DNA of 64,000 nt from Aulostomus chinensis (GCA_037954235.1 JBBMOA010000013.1:19273501-19337500); one strand, 5' to 3'. Numbered from the stretch's first letter, positions 1-13,120 are shown. Program-made: numbers and translations. The notes: generated from the letters alone by a model not told the origin.

Positions 1-590
1 TGGATAGTGAGCTTGAGAGTTTGTAAATGAACATTGTTGTGCAGTTTTGCTGTCATTTTTTAAAGTATCAGTTTCTAGCCATTATTGGCCATTGGCAGCA
101 AGCTAAATATATGTAGCTGGATTTTTTTCTGCATTCTAGAGAAACAAAAAAAAAGGTGAAGGAGGGACAAAAAAATGACATCTATTACTTGAATAATTGA
201 AAGACAAAAAACAAACTTTTTGGGGCGATGAATCACTTCAACTGCGCTGCTGCCTGGCAACTGCTGATAAATAAAACTCTTTTTGCTGGGGTAATTAAAA
301 TTTTACTTGGATTAAATGGATTTCTGACCAACTGGACAAATGTATAATAAAAAACAAGAACTCTAAGTTGAACCCTGCAAACTGACCAATACATTGGAAT
401 TAAATGATAACGTGAAGCCAGTCCAACCCTGGTCTGGTATAGTCACACATCCCTCTACTGCGCTGTGCCACATAGGAGGAGAGATGTCTGGTGCGGCGAA
501 GGTGCGCTGGCAAAACAACAAGGGGAATCTACGAAAGGCCATATTCAGTGTACGAAATCTTTTCCACAAAACGCTTAACAACTATTCACC

Positions 591-635
591 AAGTAAGCTG
601 ACGAGAAGGCGAGTTAAAGTTGTAAAGATGAAACG
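591..635. repeat. 45-bp direct repeat, copy 1
   Basis: This segment is repeated at 1179-1223 in the same orientation with two mismatches over 45 bases. The shared core runs from AAGT(A/G)AGCTGACG to GAT(G/A)AAACG. The copies are 588 bp apart. Sequence between and around them does not obviously match, so this is not a simple tandem. Confidence 0.85.
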
Positions 636-897
636 TCGAGCTTGATCTAATAAACTAGACCAGTCCGATCCTAACTTCCACACTCAGAGGCTCGTAAAAC
701 AGTATTTTAATTCCTGTTAACTAGTTTGCAGTCTTCTTTGTTACGGCCTTTGTTGGCACATCGCAGCAATTCCTGTCCACCTGACGGCCTTTGAATGGCG
801 TGGAACAGTTGGACTGTGCAGCAGACAAACAAAACAGGCATAAAAACACTGCTGTGTAGCGTGCTAGTCCAGGTCAGAGGCTCCGCAAGGTATATTT

Positions 898-900
<3 letters not shown>

Positions 901-933
<33 letters not shown>
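901..933. repeat. (TG)n microsatellite
   Basis: About 16 uninterrupted TG units, seen directly. It lies in the gene-free left part. Confidence 0.97.
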
Positions 934-934
<1 letters not shown>

Positions 935-1178
935 TCTCAATTTTACACCTACATCTGCATACAATTAAAATCCTGGCACACCTGTTAAAATGGCTGACTG
1001 AACAACTTCATTATGAAAAATTTTGCGAGCCACTTTACAGTTTCAGCTTCTCTTTTTTTTCTTTTCAACCAGAAAACACAGACAGAGAGTAAACTCTGAA
1101 AGTCAGAGCAAAGAATGAGCGCAGTAAGGAAACATGAGGATCATCTATAAAAGCTTTAATTGAGGAGACTTTGATGAC

Positions 1179-1223
1179 AAGTGAGCTGACGAGAAGGCGA
1201 GTTAAAGTTGTAAAGATAAAACG
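1179..1223. repeat. 45-bp direct repeat, copy 2
   Basis: Second copy of the segment at 591-635, differing at two positions. See that entry for spacing and orientation. Confidence 0.85.
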
Positions 1224-1734
1224 ACAGTCTGGCAACTATTGAGGAGCAGTAATATAGAAAATTGCATTCACAGACTAATAGCAAGGTTGACAGGGTTAAC
1301 GTGGGTGTTACTTACGTGAACCCACTGTTCTCCAACAGTAATAAATGGAGTCCCTATTCCTGCCTGCAGTGGTGCACTGGATTAAAATATTATTATAGCT
1401 TATGGAAATCAGTGAGTAAACTTTGAAAAATAACACTAGGAAGATGAATTCAGAGACACATTGGATCTGATGAGGAGAAACAAGTGCAACAAGAAAACGG
1501 AATTAATGGCCAGATGTGCAGATTCCTACGCATTATTATACAGATATATAAACTTAATACCTTGTGCACATTAAAGGACTATCAAATCTCAACTAATTTA
1601 TAAAAATGTGACAAACCAAAAACTTAATGAGAGATTCCAACCGATTTGAATTGTGAGAACACACACCAGATTCAATTAAAATGCAGGATCATACACTTGA
1701 TCCTAAATGATTTCAGATTGGTGATTGAGAGGAA

Positions 1735-2147
1735 TCTCACAGAAACTCCATCCATCCATCCATCCATCCACCATTGTCTTCCACTTATTCCTGTTAAGGG
1801 TCGCAGGGGGTCTGGAGCCTATCCCAGCTGCTACGGGCGAGAGACGGGGTTCACCCTGGACGGGTCACCAGTCCATCACAGGGCCAACATACAGACAGAC
1901 AACCATTCACACTCACAGCCACACCTACAGTCAATTTAGAGTATCAATCAGCCTCGTCCTCTCTTGATGTCTTTGGACTGTGGGAGGAAGCTGGAGTACC
2001 AGAGAGAACCCACACAGGAACAGGGAGAACATGGAGACTCCACACAGAATGATCCAATAGTGGAGCCGGGGCTCAAACCCAGAACCTTCTTGCTGTGAGG
2101 CGACAGTGCTGACCACTGCACCACCGTGCCACCTCTCACAGAAACTC
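1735..2147. repeat. 14-bp target-site duplication flanking the SINE
   Basis: TCTCACAGAAACTC occurs at 1735-1748 and again at 2134-2147, exactly at the two ends of the SINE. The copies are identical, so the insertion is probably not very old. Confidence 0.85.
1749..2133 (-). mobile_element. tRNA-derived SINE, full-length copy with target-site duplication
   Basis: Read on the minus strand, the element starts near 2133 with a tRNA-like head. The head has an A-box-like TGGTGCAGTGG and a B-box-like GGTTTGAGCCC. The body includes the conserved run encoding CCTATCCCAGCTG (plus strand, near 1819), and the 3' tail is a (TGGA)n repeat at 1749-1770. It is flanked by a 14-bp direct repeat, TCTCACAGAAACTC, at 1735-1748 and 2134-2147. 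A tRNA-like Pol III head, a short-repeat tail and a target-site duplication are the hallmarks of a LINE-mobilised SINE. I recognise the type as common in teleosts but do not assign a database name. Other copies in the window are at 44746-45073 and 57656-57750. Confidence 0.85.
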
Positions 2148-2241
2148 ACGTGATAAAATTAAACTTAAAGAAAAAAATGCTGAAATGGAAGCAGACATCG
2201 TTGTAACCTGGGTGCATTGTGAGTAATCTTTTGCATGAAAA

Positions 2242-2258
2242 GGGGGGGGGGGGGGGGG
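2242..2258. repeat. Poly-G tract (17 G)
   Basis: Seventeen consecutive G on the plus strand. It could form a quadruplex and is a place where sequencing or assembly length may be wrong. Confidence 0.95.
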
Positions 2259-2833
2259 CTGTGGTCAGAGTGGTGGCTGAGTAATGAGCGCAGCTTATGA
2301 GCAGCCCAAGGTGGAGGTGAGTTATACTGTTGGTTTCAAATGAGGCTAATGCTACAAGCTAAAGTACGCAGCATCCAGTTGAGGCTTCCCCCCTCAGCTC
2401 GCTCTTATTGGCCATTGCTGCTTTCAGCTCAGTATTCCACTGCTGTTCTTTACACACTGCAAGATTTATTCAAGATCAGAAAGAGACTCAGTGAGAAACA
2501 TTCAGATTATGTCTGCAAACCCACACGCTACAGGATGATCTGTTCAAAATAGGAATTGTCAAGGAGGGGTGAACCAGATGCCAAATGAGCCCGATTATAC
2601 TGTTGTGAGCACCCAGCTGAACTGCTTCAACCCTGGAGAGTCAGATATTAAACACCAGTTAAGATGGCAAGTGGAAAACATTTGATTCAGAGAGATAAAA
2701 CCTGCTTCAAAAAGTTGTAATGTTTATTATCTATCCAGGAATTAATCAATAATAGCACCATCTACCCCTGCAACAAAATCCATAGCATAATCCTGCTTAG
2801 ATACTAACTAATACGCAGCAATGGATACCCTCA

Positions 2834-2840
<7 letters not shown>

Positions 2841-2874
<34 letters not shown>
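2841..2874. repeat. (CA)n microsatellite
   Basis: About 17 CA units, seen directly. Confidence 0.97.
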
Positions 2875-2875
<1 letters not shown>

Positions 2876-4980
2876 CACCCTGGAGGTCACACTGCCAGAC
2901 GCTGCACCACGGTGATCAGAACATCAGAACATGTCAGCTTTAATTGGAGCATGTTAGCGCATGTGGAGAAGATGGAGTGTGACCAGTGGAGAACAGATGT
3001 GTTACGCTAACCGGTACTGACACAAGAGCCATCAATTCACTCGGGAATGAAATTCACAAGACACAAGTTCAGCAACAAGTACAGAAAAGAAGCTGCATCC
3101 AGGGAAAAGAAACTCCACAGCCCCAGGAAATACGTTGACATGAGCGCAGGAGCCATTAACTCCAATTAGAGGAGCTGTAGGGGGGCTGCCGATATAACGC
3201 TATCAACCAGGGCACTTTATACACACAAGAGCCATCCTGAAGATCTGTATATATATGAGTTCCTCTGAGCACATCAGACGTAGCTTTGCGTTTACCTTTC
3301 CTTTATCTTTGGTTTAAAAAGGACCTTTAACAGAAATGCAGCAAAGCCGGAGAATTCTGCATAAAAATAGATCAGGCCTTCAGTAAACAATGGCTTTATC
3401 TTTAATAAGCCATAAATCAGTTCAACTAATTACCACATGTTTAATTATTCATCTACTGTGAGATGCTCCTGTCTGAAGGGGGAATCAGGTTTTTGAAAGA
3501 GCAGAAATGTTTGAACAGCGAATATTTAGTGAAACTCCTGTCCCACATGCTGACAAAAGCAGATAAAAGGGAAAACAACCGAAGGAGAAATAACATCATC
3601 TTCACAAGACTGCAGTCCTACTAAGCAAGATGTTTACCCTCGTTTACAGAGTGGGGTTTCATCTTCACTTCACTAGGAAAATTTTAAAAAGCAGTCATAC
3701 CGGTAATGATGTTGAAATTTTGCTGGAAATGTGTCAGGGGTTTACTGACTGAGTGAGAAGAAGTTAAATTTAAATTAAACCAACTGTAGATAAGTCGCAA
3801 AAAAGGAAATGTGCATTAGATTTGCTCCATCAGGTGGTTTAGAATGTATTAAAAAAAAATGTCATGTCACCTGAAGATGGCGCAAGAGTTCCTATTTACA
3901 GACAACAGGACCGAAAGGAGGTCACGTGACCTCTGGGGGTTCGAGTTAGGATTTAGGTTGTCAGGAGTTGGGTTAGGATTAGCGATATTTACACCACAAC
4001 AAATATAAACTCTCTTCACCACCACCCCCCCCCCCCAAAAAAATTAACAGCACAAAAAAGACTTACTCCTGCCAGAGGTCACATGACTTCCTGTCAATTG
4101 CATAGAGAGAGGTCCGCCATCTTGTCTGAGGTATAGACAACTTTATTCAAATGAAGGGGTTTCCAGCCTCCTTTTTTTCATATTTACTCTTTTCTTCCCC
4201 AAATTTTGCCACTTCCATCAACCTTTTCAAGTGCAATACCCCAAAACTCACATCAACAACGGGAGCATGTTTAGTGACTGAACCTCCATTGTTACAGCGC
4301 GCCTGCGTGAGCACTGAGCGGGGTGACTCGGCAGTTGCCTCGGGAGCAAAATGTCAGGAGGACGCTGTTAAGTGTGGAGTTAAAACTCCTAACAGAAAAG
4401 ACACAGTGTGAGCGAAATAGCATCATTAAAACCATTAATCTAATTTCATTTTTCTGTTTCTTTTAGGTTAGGCTGACAAACTCCTTTTTTTAGGTTCAGT
4501 CCAACATGGTTTGGGTCAAAATAAATCCCCTCGCAACATTAACAATGTATTACAAAGGCCTTCTGACTGACTTCCTGCAAAAAAGAGTTTCTGACAGAAA
4601 GCCTTCCAGGCAAACTTCTCCCGTGCGCCCCAAAAAACATGAGCCTGCATGTGCGAGGGAAGGTCCAAACAGCTTCTTCTTGTTCTCTCTGCGTGTCAAA
4701 ATACAATCTTGTTTATACACTGTCATTCTCAGTTGAACTAGTACAGGCAAAATAAGACTGAACATTTTATCCTCGTGCAGGGAGAACTTATTGCAACCCA
4801 GATGGCAACTAATGTTTTGGTCTAAATGTGGTGCGTATATCTGTTCTCAGATCAGTACTACGGCCTATATTTGGGTTTGAAGTGTACCTGACTAAACAAA
4901 GGCAAAGCTCCATCTTAAATGGTTTACATCTGAGCCGAGTCAAATCCTGGCCAAGATTAGAACCTCAACTGACCCATGTG

Positions 4981-4990
<10 letters not shown>

Positions 4991-5035
<45 letters not shown>
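4991..5035. repeat. (CA)n microsatellite with CG-rich start
   Basis: About 22 CA units preceded by a short CGCGCG run, alternating purine-pyrimidine throughout and so prone to Z-DNA. Confidence 0.97.
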
Positions 5036-5038
<3 letters not shown>

Positions 5039-5164
5039 ACTGTACACTGAAATTTAGAGAGTACTCAGGGAGCGTTTACCTCAACCAGGGCGGGTCAAAC
5101 CCCTGAATGCATCCAATGGTGTGACTGCTCTGTAGATTGAGGGGGAGTGAACGTACGTTAAAGC

Positions 5165-5290
5165 ATTAAAAACATGTGACCAGCAGGTGGTGCTATGAAT
5201 AAAACACCCAAAACTTGAATGGATTCTTCCCTGGTCCATACTACGTCCTCCACCATGTACTGAGGAAAGTCTGCCACATAGTTTTTGTAT
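5165..5290. repeat. Dispersed element fragment, copy A
   Basis: It contains an AATGGATTCTTCC(C/T)TGG(T/C)CCATACTAC core, followed by CCTCCACCA and a conserved 'CACA(T/C)AGTTTTTG' block. The same blocks occur in the same order at 20983-21105 inside a CENPI intron. This looks like a dispersed teleost repeat whose class I cannot name. Confidence 0.6.
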
Positions 5291-6564
5291 GCAGACTACA
5301 GACACACAAACAAGTAGTCAAACTACGGGGTGGTAATAAAAACTGAGGTTGTTATTTAGTTCATCTAATGTTCCTACTCTTCTGCTACGATCGATCAACA
5401 GGGAACACGGTCAGATATCACATTAAACCCCTCTGTTCTCTCTACTACAATACACAATGATTTTACCACAACCGGGAAATAGAAAGTAGCTGTCCAACAT
5501 GGTGGACCACATCTTCCACACGCCTACTCATGTCATTATATGTTACTGGTATGTGGTCATAAACCAAAGACCTAGAACTGATGATGGCACTACTAGAGGA
5601 AGTGCAGTTTTTATAATTCATCCTGAAAGGGACATGAACATTTATGGCTGATAGTATTTTATGCCAATGAATCTGACAGTCGTTCTCATTCAAGTCACAA
5701 ATGTCAACATCACAGCGAAAGGTCAGGAAATCATTAGGGGCGTGAAGTTTTATCATCCAATCCAAGCTGAGATATTCCAGCGCGAACCGAAGCCGTGGAC
5801 AAATTAATATTAATCATCCTCCGAGACAAAAGCAAACAAGTATGAAAGTCAAATGTGTGTCACCTCTTTGGTTATTTACTTGTCACCTTTCAAACAGTAT
5901 ACCGCATCTCTCTCCTCATGTACTGTAGTTACACACATTTAATGAAGTGACCGGTCGCCACTCCTCCCCTCTCCCTTCTCGCCTTATTAAGGACGACTTC
6001 CACAGGGGGGCCACGCAGCGTTCCGCCCTCACAGCAGCTATAAGAGCGAGGCCTGCAGTAGGGGACAGTAAATAACCAGCATAAAGGTGTCGCAGGAGAC
6101 AACCCACAGACACCAACCCATTTGATGTTAATAGGAACGCATCGGTTACCAGATTCTAAATAATAGCCCGCAGTCACCGTGGCCAAGGATACCGCAGGCT
6201 CAGGAATTTATGGAGTTAGCAAATTGCTTTTCTATCCCACTTCTCCTCCCATTTGTCCATTTTGCCATCTCTCATCAGAGGGTGGAGATGATGGAGAGGT
6301 GCGGGGAGATGATGGAACTGTTGCAGCCTGCTTGACTGAGCACACCTGTCCGACGGCCGGAGAGTTGGGGATGATGATGCCGGACCATCAGTCTGGTCCT
6401 AGGGTGGTTTTTTTGCGATTGTTGATTTTAGAAATTATGAATGCAAAAGACACACGGCAGCGTTTTGCTCAGTAGTTAGAGTCACATAACACTGGGTGCA
6501 TATAGGAAGCAGCGCCGGCCTGATGACTAACGCAGCCATTCTGATGTCTTAAAGCGTTGAAGAC

Positions 6565-6945
6565 CTGTTAAGGCAATCTCAGGAAGGCCTTGGGGGATTT
6601 TCTTAAAATTTGGCTGACCGCGACTCCACAATGAGCTGAAAAGAATATGGTTGTGAAAGGTCAGGGGTCACCAAGGAATATACGTTCTAGTCTTATTGAC
6701 GTGATATCGTGGGAACGCCTTGAAGTAATTTCTTCATATGTGGTGCAAACGTTCCCTGAGGTTCGAGATTTAACCGAAGTGATTTTAGAGGTCAGAGGTC
6801 AAAGACACCTAACATGATTGCTCAGGAATGCATGGAGAGCATTTCATCAAATAGAGTCCAAATGACTCAAAGATGAAAAGAAAATATTTTGCCAGGCTGT
6901 GGTCAAAGGTCAAGGTCACTATGACAGGCACACACAACCCGCTGC
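6565..6945. repeat. Degenerate tandem of three units of about 115-130 bp
   Basis: Three related units begin near 6575, 6702 and 6818. Each has a 'CTCAGGAA(G/T)GC' or 'GTGGGAACGCC' start, then a 'TTTCTTCA' or 'TTTCATCA' block, and ends in AGGTCA-rich text before a CACC/CACT. They resemble decayed copies of a tandem element widespread in fish. No coding potential is seen. Confidence 0.55.
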
Positions 6946-9900
6946 AGTATTTCTAGTTAAACATTGTGACTTTGACAGTCACACAGTCATAGTTGGGGAA
7001 TTGAGGTCAAAACTTTGTCCAACTGTAATTAAAATGGATCACGCTATATTGCAGGGTGAGTGAGGACAGGACATCCTCGTTTATATATTAATGTCCTCCC
7101 TCCTCACTGGATTCTGGAGGAAATACGTCCTCCACCTGAAAGAGTTGTCAGTTCTCAGTTGCCGTCAATGACCACCCCAGAAAGGAGATGCAGAAAGGAG
7201 TTGTACTCTCAAACTGGTAGCTAAATTGCCATTTCATTTTTTTTTTCAATATAAAATACAGTGATTTTGTACAGTATCAGACCAACACAGATCGCGAGCA
7301 GCAGACTGGCTCATCGCTTATCTGAAACCTTCTCTGCATGCATGGTCCGATATGAAAATATGTGACGAAGAAAAGATGAAATGACACACCAGAAGAACTT
7401 TGACAAAAGCTTATTAATGTGCCACAGGCACAACAGGCATTTTCCTTAAGTTGCTTATCATACTACGCAAGATCGAGTAACAACAAATGGCTCCCTGTGA
7501 ATGCAGGAAGATGGGTCCTGATATCTCCGGCGTTCCTGCTGTGCTCAGACTCCGGTGGGAGTATATTACTGCAAAATTCTACAAGTGTAAAGAAGAAGGG
7601 CAGCCTAGACAAATGCCACCAACAGAAATGACTGCACTACAGAAAAATGGAAATACTACAACTAGCAACATCAGGAAAATGGAAGTTTACCCAGCTGAAT
7701 GTAGAAAAACAAGTTATTGAAGCGTTTAACCATCCCACTGGAGCAAAGGTGACATCAATAAGGTCAAAACCTGGGTCAGATGTAATTAAATCACAATGCC
7801 ACCAGGGCTCACTGCGGTCACCATTTGAAGACTCATCACTCATTTTCCTCTGCCAAGCAAAAACTTATGAGACCTGACAAATTATTCACGATGATGGTGC
7901 TCACAAGAAATCACAGGATCCAACCTATGGTCACTTTCTCCCTCTAAAATAGAGAGCAAGTCTTCACTGTAAGAATATGTAATGTCACTATAGTGGTTGG
8001 TAGGATGCTAATTTTTAACGCTTCACTAGTTGCTGAGGACCCCGGGCAGATTTTAACAGAGAATGACATTTTCAGATCACTCTCCTGAATTAAGAAAAAA
8101 AAAAAAAAAAAGAGTAGGGGAAGAAAACCATGCCCGAGACGATCTTTAACACAGCTTGCTCCCAACACAGCAGTATAAACAACCCAAAACCCCAAAACAC
8201 ATGTTAGGGATTCATCACAGGAGATGAAACCAGCTATGAAAGAAACCAGCTCCCGCCTGCGTATATAGGATTAACCGTTCAGACCCAAAAGTGAGGAAAA
8301 ACTGTCTCTAAACAGTGGAAAAACAGCAAAAAAAAAAACAGCAAAAAAACAAAACACTTCAACAACATGACAACAAGTGACAAGTGATGCTGTCTGAAAG
8401 ATAAATAAAGAATATTAAAATGCTAACATGCTGTAAGATTTAATCTATATTCTCAAAAACACTCCTGGGGGTGGGGGGAGTGTTGAAAACGCAACATAAA
8501 GCAGGACCGGGAGGCATGTAGAGGGAGAGAGGGAGCGACAATGGAACATCCTCATAATCCTTTTAGCGTCTTTTACAATTAGAGTTCAAAACTGTGTTCA
8601 GCCTTAAGAAACACTGTCAAATCTGTCAAATCTGCTCACAAAGAACCAAACACAAGCTGCCGCGGTCACCACACCATATGTTAGCCATTATTAAATCCAC
8701 TATCTGAACAAATTTCTTCCCTTCTTTGATTCATTTCACTGTAGATCAAAAGAAATGCAATCCAGTCACTGGATTCTGATGTTCTTCTATTCATCGAGGA
8801 AATGAACCGGTGACGGAACCGCGAAGATTGCTGGGAGTTCTTTGTCATTTTATTCACCCACCAGGATGGAAAGATCATTGGACTCTATTGAGAAGCTTCC
8901 AGAGACCTTCCATTTTCATCCTCAGCCATGAACAGTTAACAGGCTGTATAATCAAAGATGAAAGAATACAAGAAACAGCCAGGTAAGAGCCGGAGACAGA
9001 GGGAGACGGGAGGGAATGCGTTTGATCTTCAGAATCAAGATGATTATTAGTTTCATGAAGGTAATTTCTCTTTCTGTGTTTGAATCTTTGGAGCGAACAG
9101 AGAGGGAACATTTGTCGGCAACAGCAGTTGCAAATGAACATCTGAAGAGTTGAACTAATGTGTTTAAACTGGAAGATTGTTGCAACAGCTCAAATATGTT
9201 GTCAGCCTCAAAGTAAAGGGATGTTAAAGGGACAGTTAGTAATTCTGGCAACTCAGTGGGAGCTCTAGAAGAGGTTAGCGTAGCATCATTGACATCGGTA
9301 CTGAAGAGTATGACTTCTTTGAAAGGAAATGAAGACGATTGAAAACAGGAGTGGAGACTTTTTTTTTCACTTTTCTATCTACTGGCTTCAGCCTCTTGGT
9401 CAATTCGTTGACGCGTTTGGTTGAAGTTAGCCTGAAAAAGATGGACACTTCTTCAAGTCATTATTGAAAGTTCTGTCAGTTATAACCATCCTGGGGCTGC
9501 AACGGTGCCCTTGACGTGAAGCGAGAACTACATTTTAGTCAGGAAACATGTTTATATATCCATATTGCATACCTTTTAAACTATGCACCAAAATAGCCGA
9601 GCAGGCCTTCCTTACTGGCGGGTCTTTTTCAAAGCTTGCCATTTTTCAGTGTGTAGGTTGCTATTAGCAAGTGAGCTACCTAGCTAGCTCAGATTTTATT
9701 TCATGGAGCGAAGAAGCCTTTCCAAACAGCAGCACTCAAAAGCAGAAGAATGCCGACTGAAATTATCGCTCCATGGTGAACACCAAAAACCTGCACTGAC
9801 AGGACGTGAAAGCAGAGCAGGAGAGCGCCACCTTCTCCGCCATTTTGGACTGAAAAACTTAGGGAAAATTTATAATGACTTGTCAAGGAACTTCATGATG

Positions 9901-10766
9901 CCAGTTTTGACTCTACTTTTTCTTCTCAGACGTTGTTCTCTAGATATTATTCTGTACCGTCTCCCCTGATGTCTAGTTCAAAATGGCGGCTGTACTTCAC
10001 TTTACCCTCTTGGGATATTTTTTAGCTTATAGCTACCTGATACACTGCTCCTGTAAACTAGACTACAAAGCTTTCACCAGCACGGCAGAATTCTTCAGGG
10101 GTTGAAGAGGAAAAACAGCAACTGTGTCTCAGTTGCTGAAAACATCTAAATATTACAGAGGAAATAAACTTTTTTTAAACTATCAGACAACAATTTTAGC
10201 ACATCCCAATCAGACGGGGAGTTCAGATTTTCTGTTCAGGTAGTGAGATAGTGTTTGGCATTTCATTTAAAATAGGCTACTACTGCTGTCACGTCTTGAC
10301 AGGATTACTCTCCTCCCTCTAAATATTTCGCTGAATTATCCCACACTGCGATGCATCCTGGGACTCTCAAAAAAAAAACAAAAAAAAACGCAAAGCGTGA
10401 AATTGTAAGCATAATTCCTGGTGACATCAAGAGTTCAAGCTGGCTCCTCACCTCAGTGTCCCCACCCATGCAAACTGGTGAGGCAGAAAAGACATCAAAT
10501 GCTGCTTTTATTCCCGCAGGAAGCCACAATGGCAGAAAAACTTAGAGAATTTTTTTTTTTTTTTAAAGGAGCTTTTCTCCCGGGCTCCGTGTAACAAACC
10601 AGCTGAGAACACTCAGCCAGCAAATCTAATTAATTTGATGCGCAATTAGTGAATCCTGCAACTGTTCAGAATGAGAAGCTGCAGCGCAAAGATAGTGAGA
10701 CGCGTTCCAATTTGCTGTCAAAATGTCCAGCTACGGACGGTTCGGACACACAATTCCGGGTCTTAC

Positions 10767-11250
10767 CGGGCAAACACACATAACACGGATGTCGTCTGGT
10801 TGGACAGGGACGAAAAAAAACAGCGTCTTAAACTGTGAGCAACACGATGCACAGTGTCTAAACTGCAGCACCGTCTCTTCATGAACATGCACAGGAGTAA
10901 CCCAAAGACGGTTTTAAGAGCCCGTCACACCGCGCTCCGGATGTCAGGTTTACTGGAAACACTTGAAAAAGAACCTTCCTCCGTCTTACCTTTCTGTCCC
11001 TCCAGTAGACGCTTGAACCGGCAACGGCTCAGCTGAATGTGTCAGCGGGGAGGCTGGAACAAGCTACTCCCGTGAATGCAGACATGAGCTGAAGAAAGTG
11101 GAGATGAAGATTTGAAGCGGCGGAGCGGCGCGGCGCAGCGCTGTTCCGCGGTGGAGGAGTCCGTGACTCTGACGCCAACATCAGAGGGTTTGCGCTAAGG
11201 TGGCTCCGTTCCTTCACGCCGACGGCTCATCTGATGGATTCAACGATCAG
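10767..11250 (-). other. Putative non-coding first exon(s) of a minus-strand gene, possibly DRP2
   Basis: A GC- and CpG-rich block contains two strong minus-strand splice donors. AGAAAG|GTAAGA leaves an exon ending at 10990, and CCCG|GTAAGA leaves one ending at 10767. There is no convincing long conserved ORF, so the exons would be 5' untranslated. In human, the gene after CENPI is DRP2, which as I recall begins with non-coding exons, so DRP2 is the natural candidate. No DRP2 coding exon is visible between here and the left edge. Identity is inference only. Confidence 0.3.
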
Positions 11251-12722
11251 TACAGGAAAGACTATCTCAGGAAGTCAGAGCCGGAACACAATAGAGAGAA
11301 CTTCCACGGATCCGGTGCGTCATGATGGGAGAAGCGGGAGGGAAGAAGTCGCCGTCTGGATGAAATTCGGTTCAAGGTGGAAGAGCACGTCTCCTCCGCA
11401 ACTCCTCTTCATTCACACAGTTGATTGACAACTTCAGTAATGCAACAACCATTTTTATTTTAAAGCTGAAGTTCAAAGCAGGGTTCCTGCTCATTTTTAC
11501 TGACACATTTCCACGCCTGTTGGGAGGACGTTCATGACCATGCATCCTCACAAACGTGTTCAGGCCTGAATGAAGTGGCAAAACCGCCAGGGAGAACTAA
11601 ATACGACCAAGATACCAGTTTGATTTGAAAAAAGAAATGCATTTAATAAATATGAATCAAAGCATATTTCTTAATCGCAAAGAAACCAGTATGATCAAGT
11701 GTTTGTTAAACAAATTTCCTTTTTTTTTTTTAATGGTAGAAATTGCTAGTTTAGAATTGCATGACTGCCTGTGACCTTTTCAACCCTGTAGAGGCTAACT
11801 TCTGAGAAATTATACCATAAAATCACATCAGTGGGTAACCATTACTACACCATTCATGAGCAGAGAAATAATGGAGGTGCTCATGCTTAAACTGTGTAAG
11901 TCCATCAAACAGGCTTTTTAAATCAGTCCACTCTATTAGATCTGTATTTTTTTTTTTTTTTAATGTTTTGTTGAACTGGTTGCATTTATCTGGTTACATT
12001 TACTCCCTGAACTCCATTTTGGGTTGTTTTTTTTCTTTCCTGCAAATTACACTGAAATCATCTCTGGGGCAGAGATGTATTTGACATGTTCTGGGTCATG
12101 ACATGATTGGGAGGAAGAAGCTGATGTGCCCGCCATGTGAGGTTTCAGCCTGTATACCCAGAAGCAGCTCGGGAGGACAGCAATCACCGTGTTCTAGGCA
12201 GTCCAGCGGCTCACTGATAAATGCGGACATTTACCACCGACAAGCTAATGACACCAAGAGATAAGATATAAAACTGTCTGATATTAGAACAGCGGGTCAA
12301 AACACTTTAATACGTGGTTCACATTAACTTTCAGCAGCTGCAGTATAAAGCTGCAACACAAAAAGGTTGATTTTATTTGCTGAGATTTCAAATATCCAGT
12401 CCGAGACTTCCTGTTATAGTTTTCTGATTATTAACTTGAGACAAATGGAACGGAGGTGAGAAACGACTAACAGATGACCTCGGAGAAACTAAAAGGGGAA
12501 ACCAGATGGCTTGTGAGATTGCAAATCACAAGCGTGTTCTGCCTCTTCTGCTCCACATGGACCATTTAGCTGCGTGGAATCAAAGCCCCACTCAGACGTG
12601 ATTGGTCAGCAACACTCACGCATTCAAAAGTGTTTCCAGTCCTACAATCTTGACCCTTGCTTACACATTCTGCAATCTGTATAGTTTACAGAGATTAATT
12701 TGCAACTTTAGTAAAAGTCTTA
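11251..12722. other. Intergenic stretch between CENPI 3' end and GC-rich block
   Basis: No exon-like or repeat structure was seen apart from short poly-T runs. It separates the CENPI poly(A) candidate from the presumed promoter block to the left. Confidence 0.5.
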
Positions 12723-12728
12723 TTTATT
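12723..12728 (-). terminator. Candidate poly(A) signal for CENPI
   Basis: AATAAA on the minus strand, about 390 bp past the CENPI stop. It is the nearest canonical hexamer I noticed, but use is unproven. Confidence 0.4.
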
Positions 12729-13120
12729 TTTAACAATATGAAAGAGTCACAGGAGACGCAGACGACAAACTGTACACAATGACCACACATATACTTATAT
12801 ATACACACAGTAAGCTAACAAGAAAAGCAATGCAGTAGTGGGTTCCATGTTGAGTCCATATCAAACAAAAGCAGATTGTTGTGTATTGCAAAAATAAAGT
12901 CTGAAATAAAATCTTTTAAGCACTATGGTCTATCATTGCTGAGTGGATATTACTATAATTAAAAATACACGATAAACACAAATAATTTATGTACATAAAA
13001 AGATACTCAGATTGCAGGCAAGTAGCTTGCTTGAAGTAGCTGAAGAGATGAAATATGTACAAGTCTTAAAAAATGGGTAAGACGCAAGTGGTTGTTTTTC
13101 CTCTCCACTGACTTGAGCAT

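Larger units (their letters stand above)
1..10766. other. Repeat-rich non-coding stretch, no gene recognised
   Basis: Both strands were scanned and no exon chain or recognisable protein was found. Open frames here are short and lack family resemblance. The region holds microsatellites, a SINE with target-site duplication, a 45-bp direct repeat, a dispersed element near 5165 and a degenerate tandem repeat near 6565. If the GC-rich block to its right is the first exon of a minus-strand gene, this stretch would be the first intron of that gene, possibly DRP2; that is inference from synteny only. Confidence 0.5.

Noticed and set aside
394..645. 83-codon plus-strand open frame with a basic C-terminus
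   Set aside because: The basic end is the 45-bp direct repeat; no recognised transposase or host family, and no splice structure.
4991..5035. Regular tandem arrays considered as CRISPR-like
   Set aside because: These are dinucleotide microsatellites with no spacers, in a vertebrate genome.
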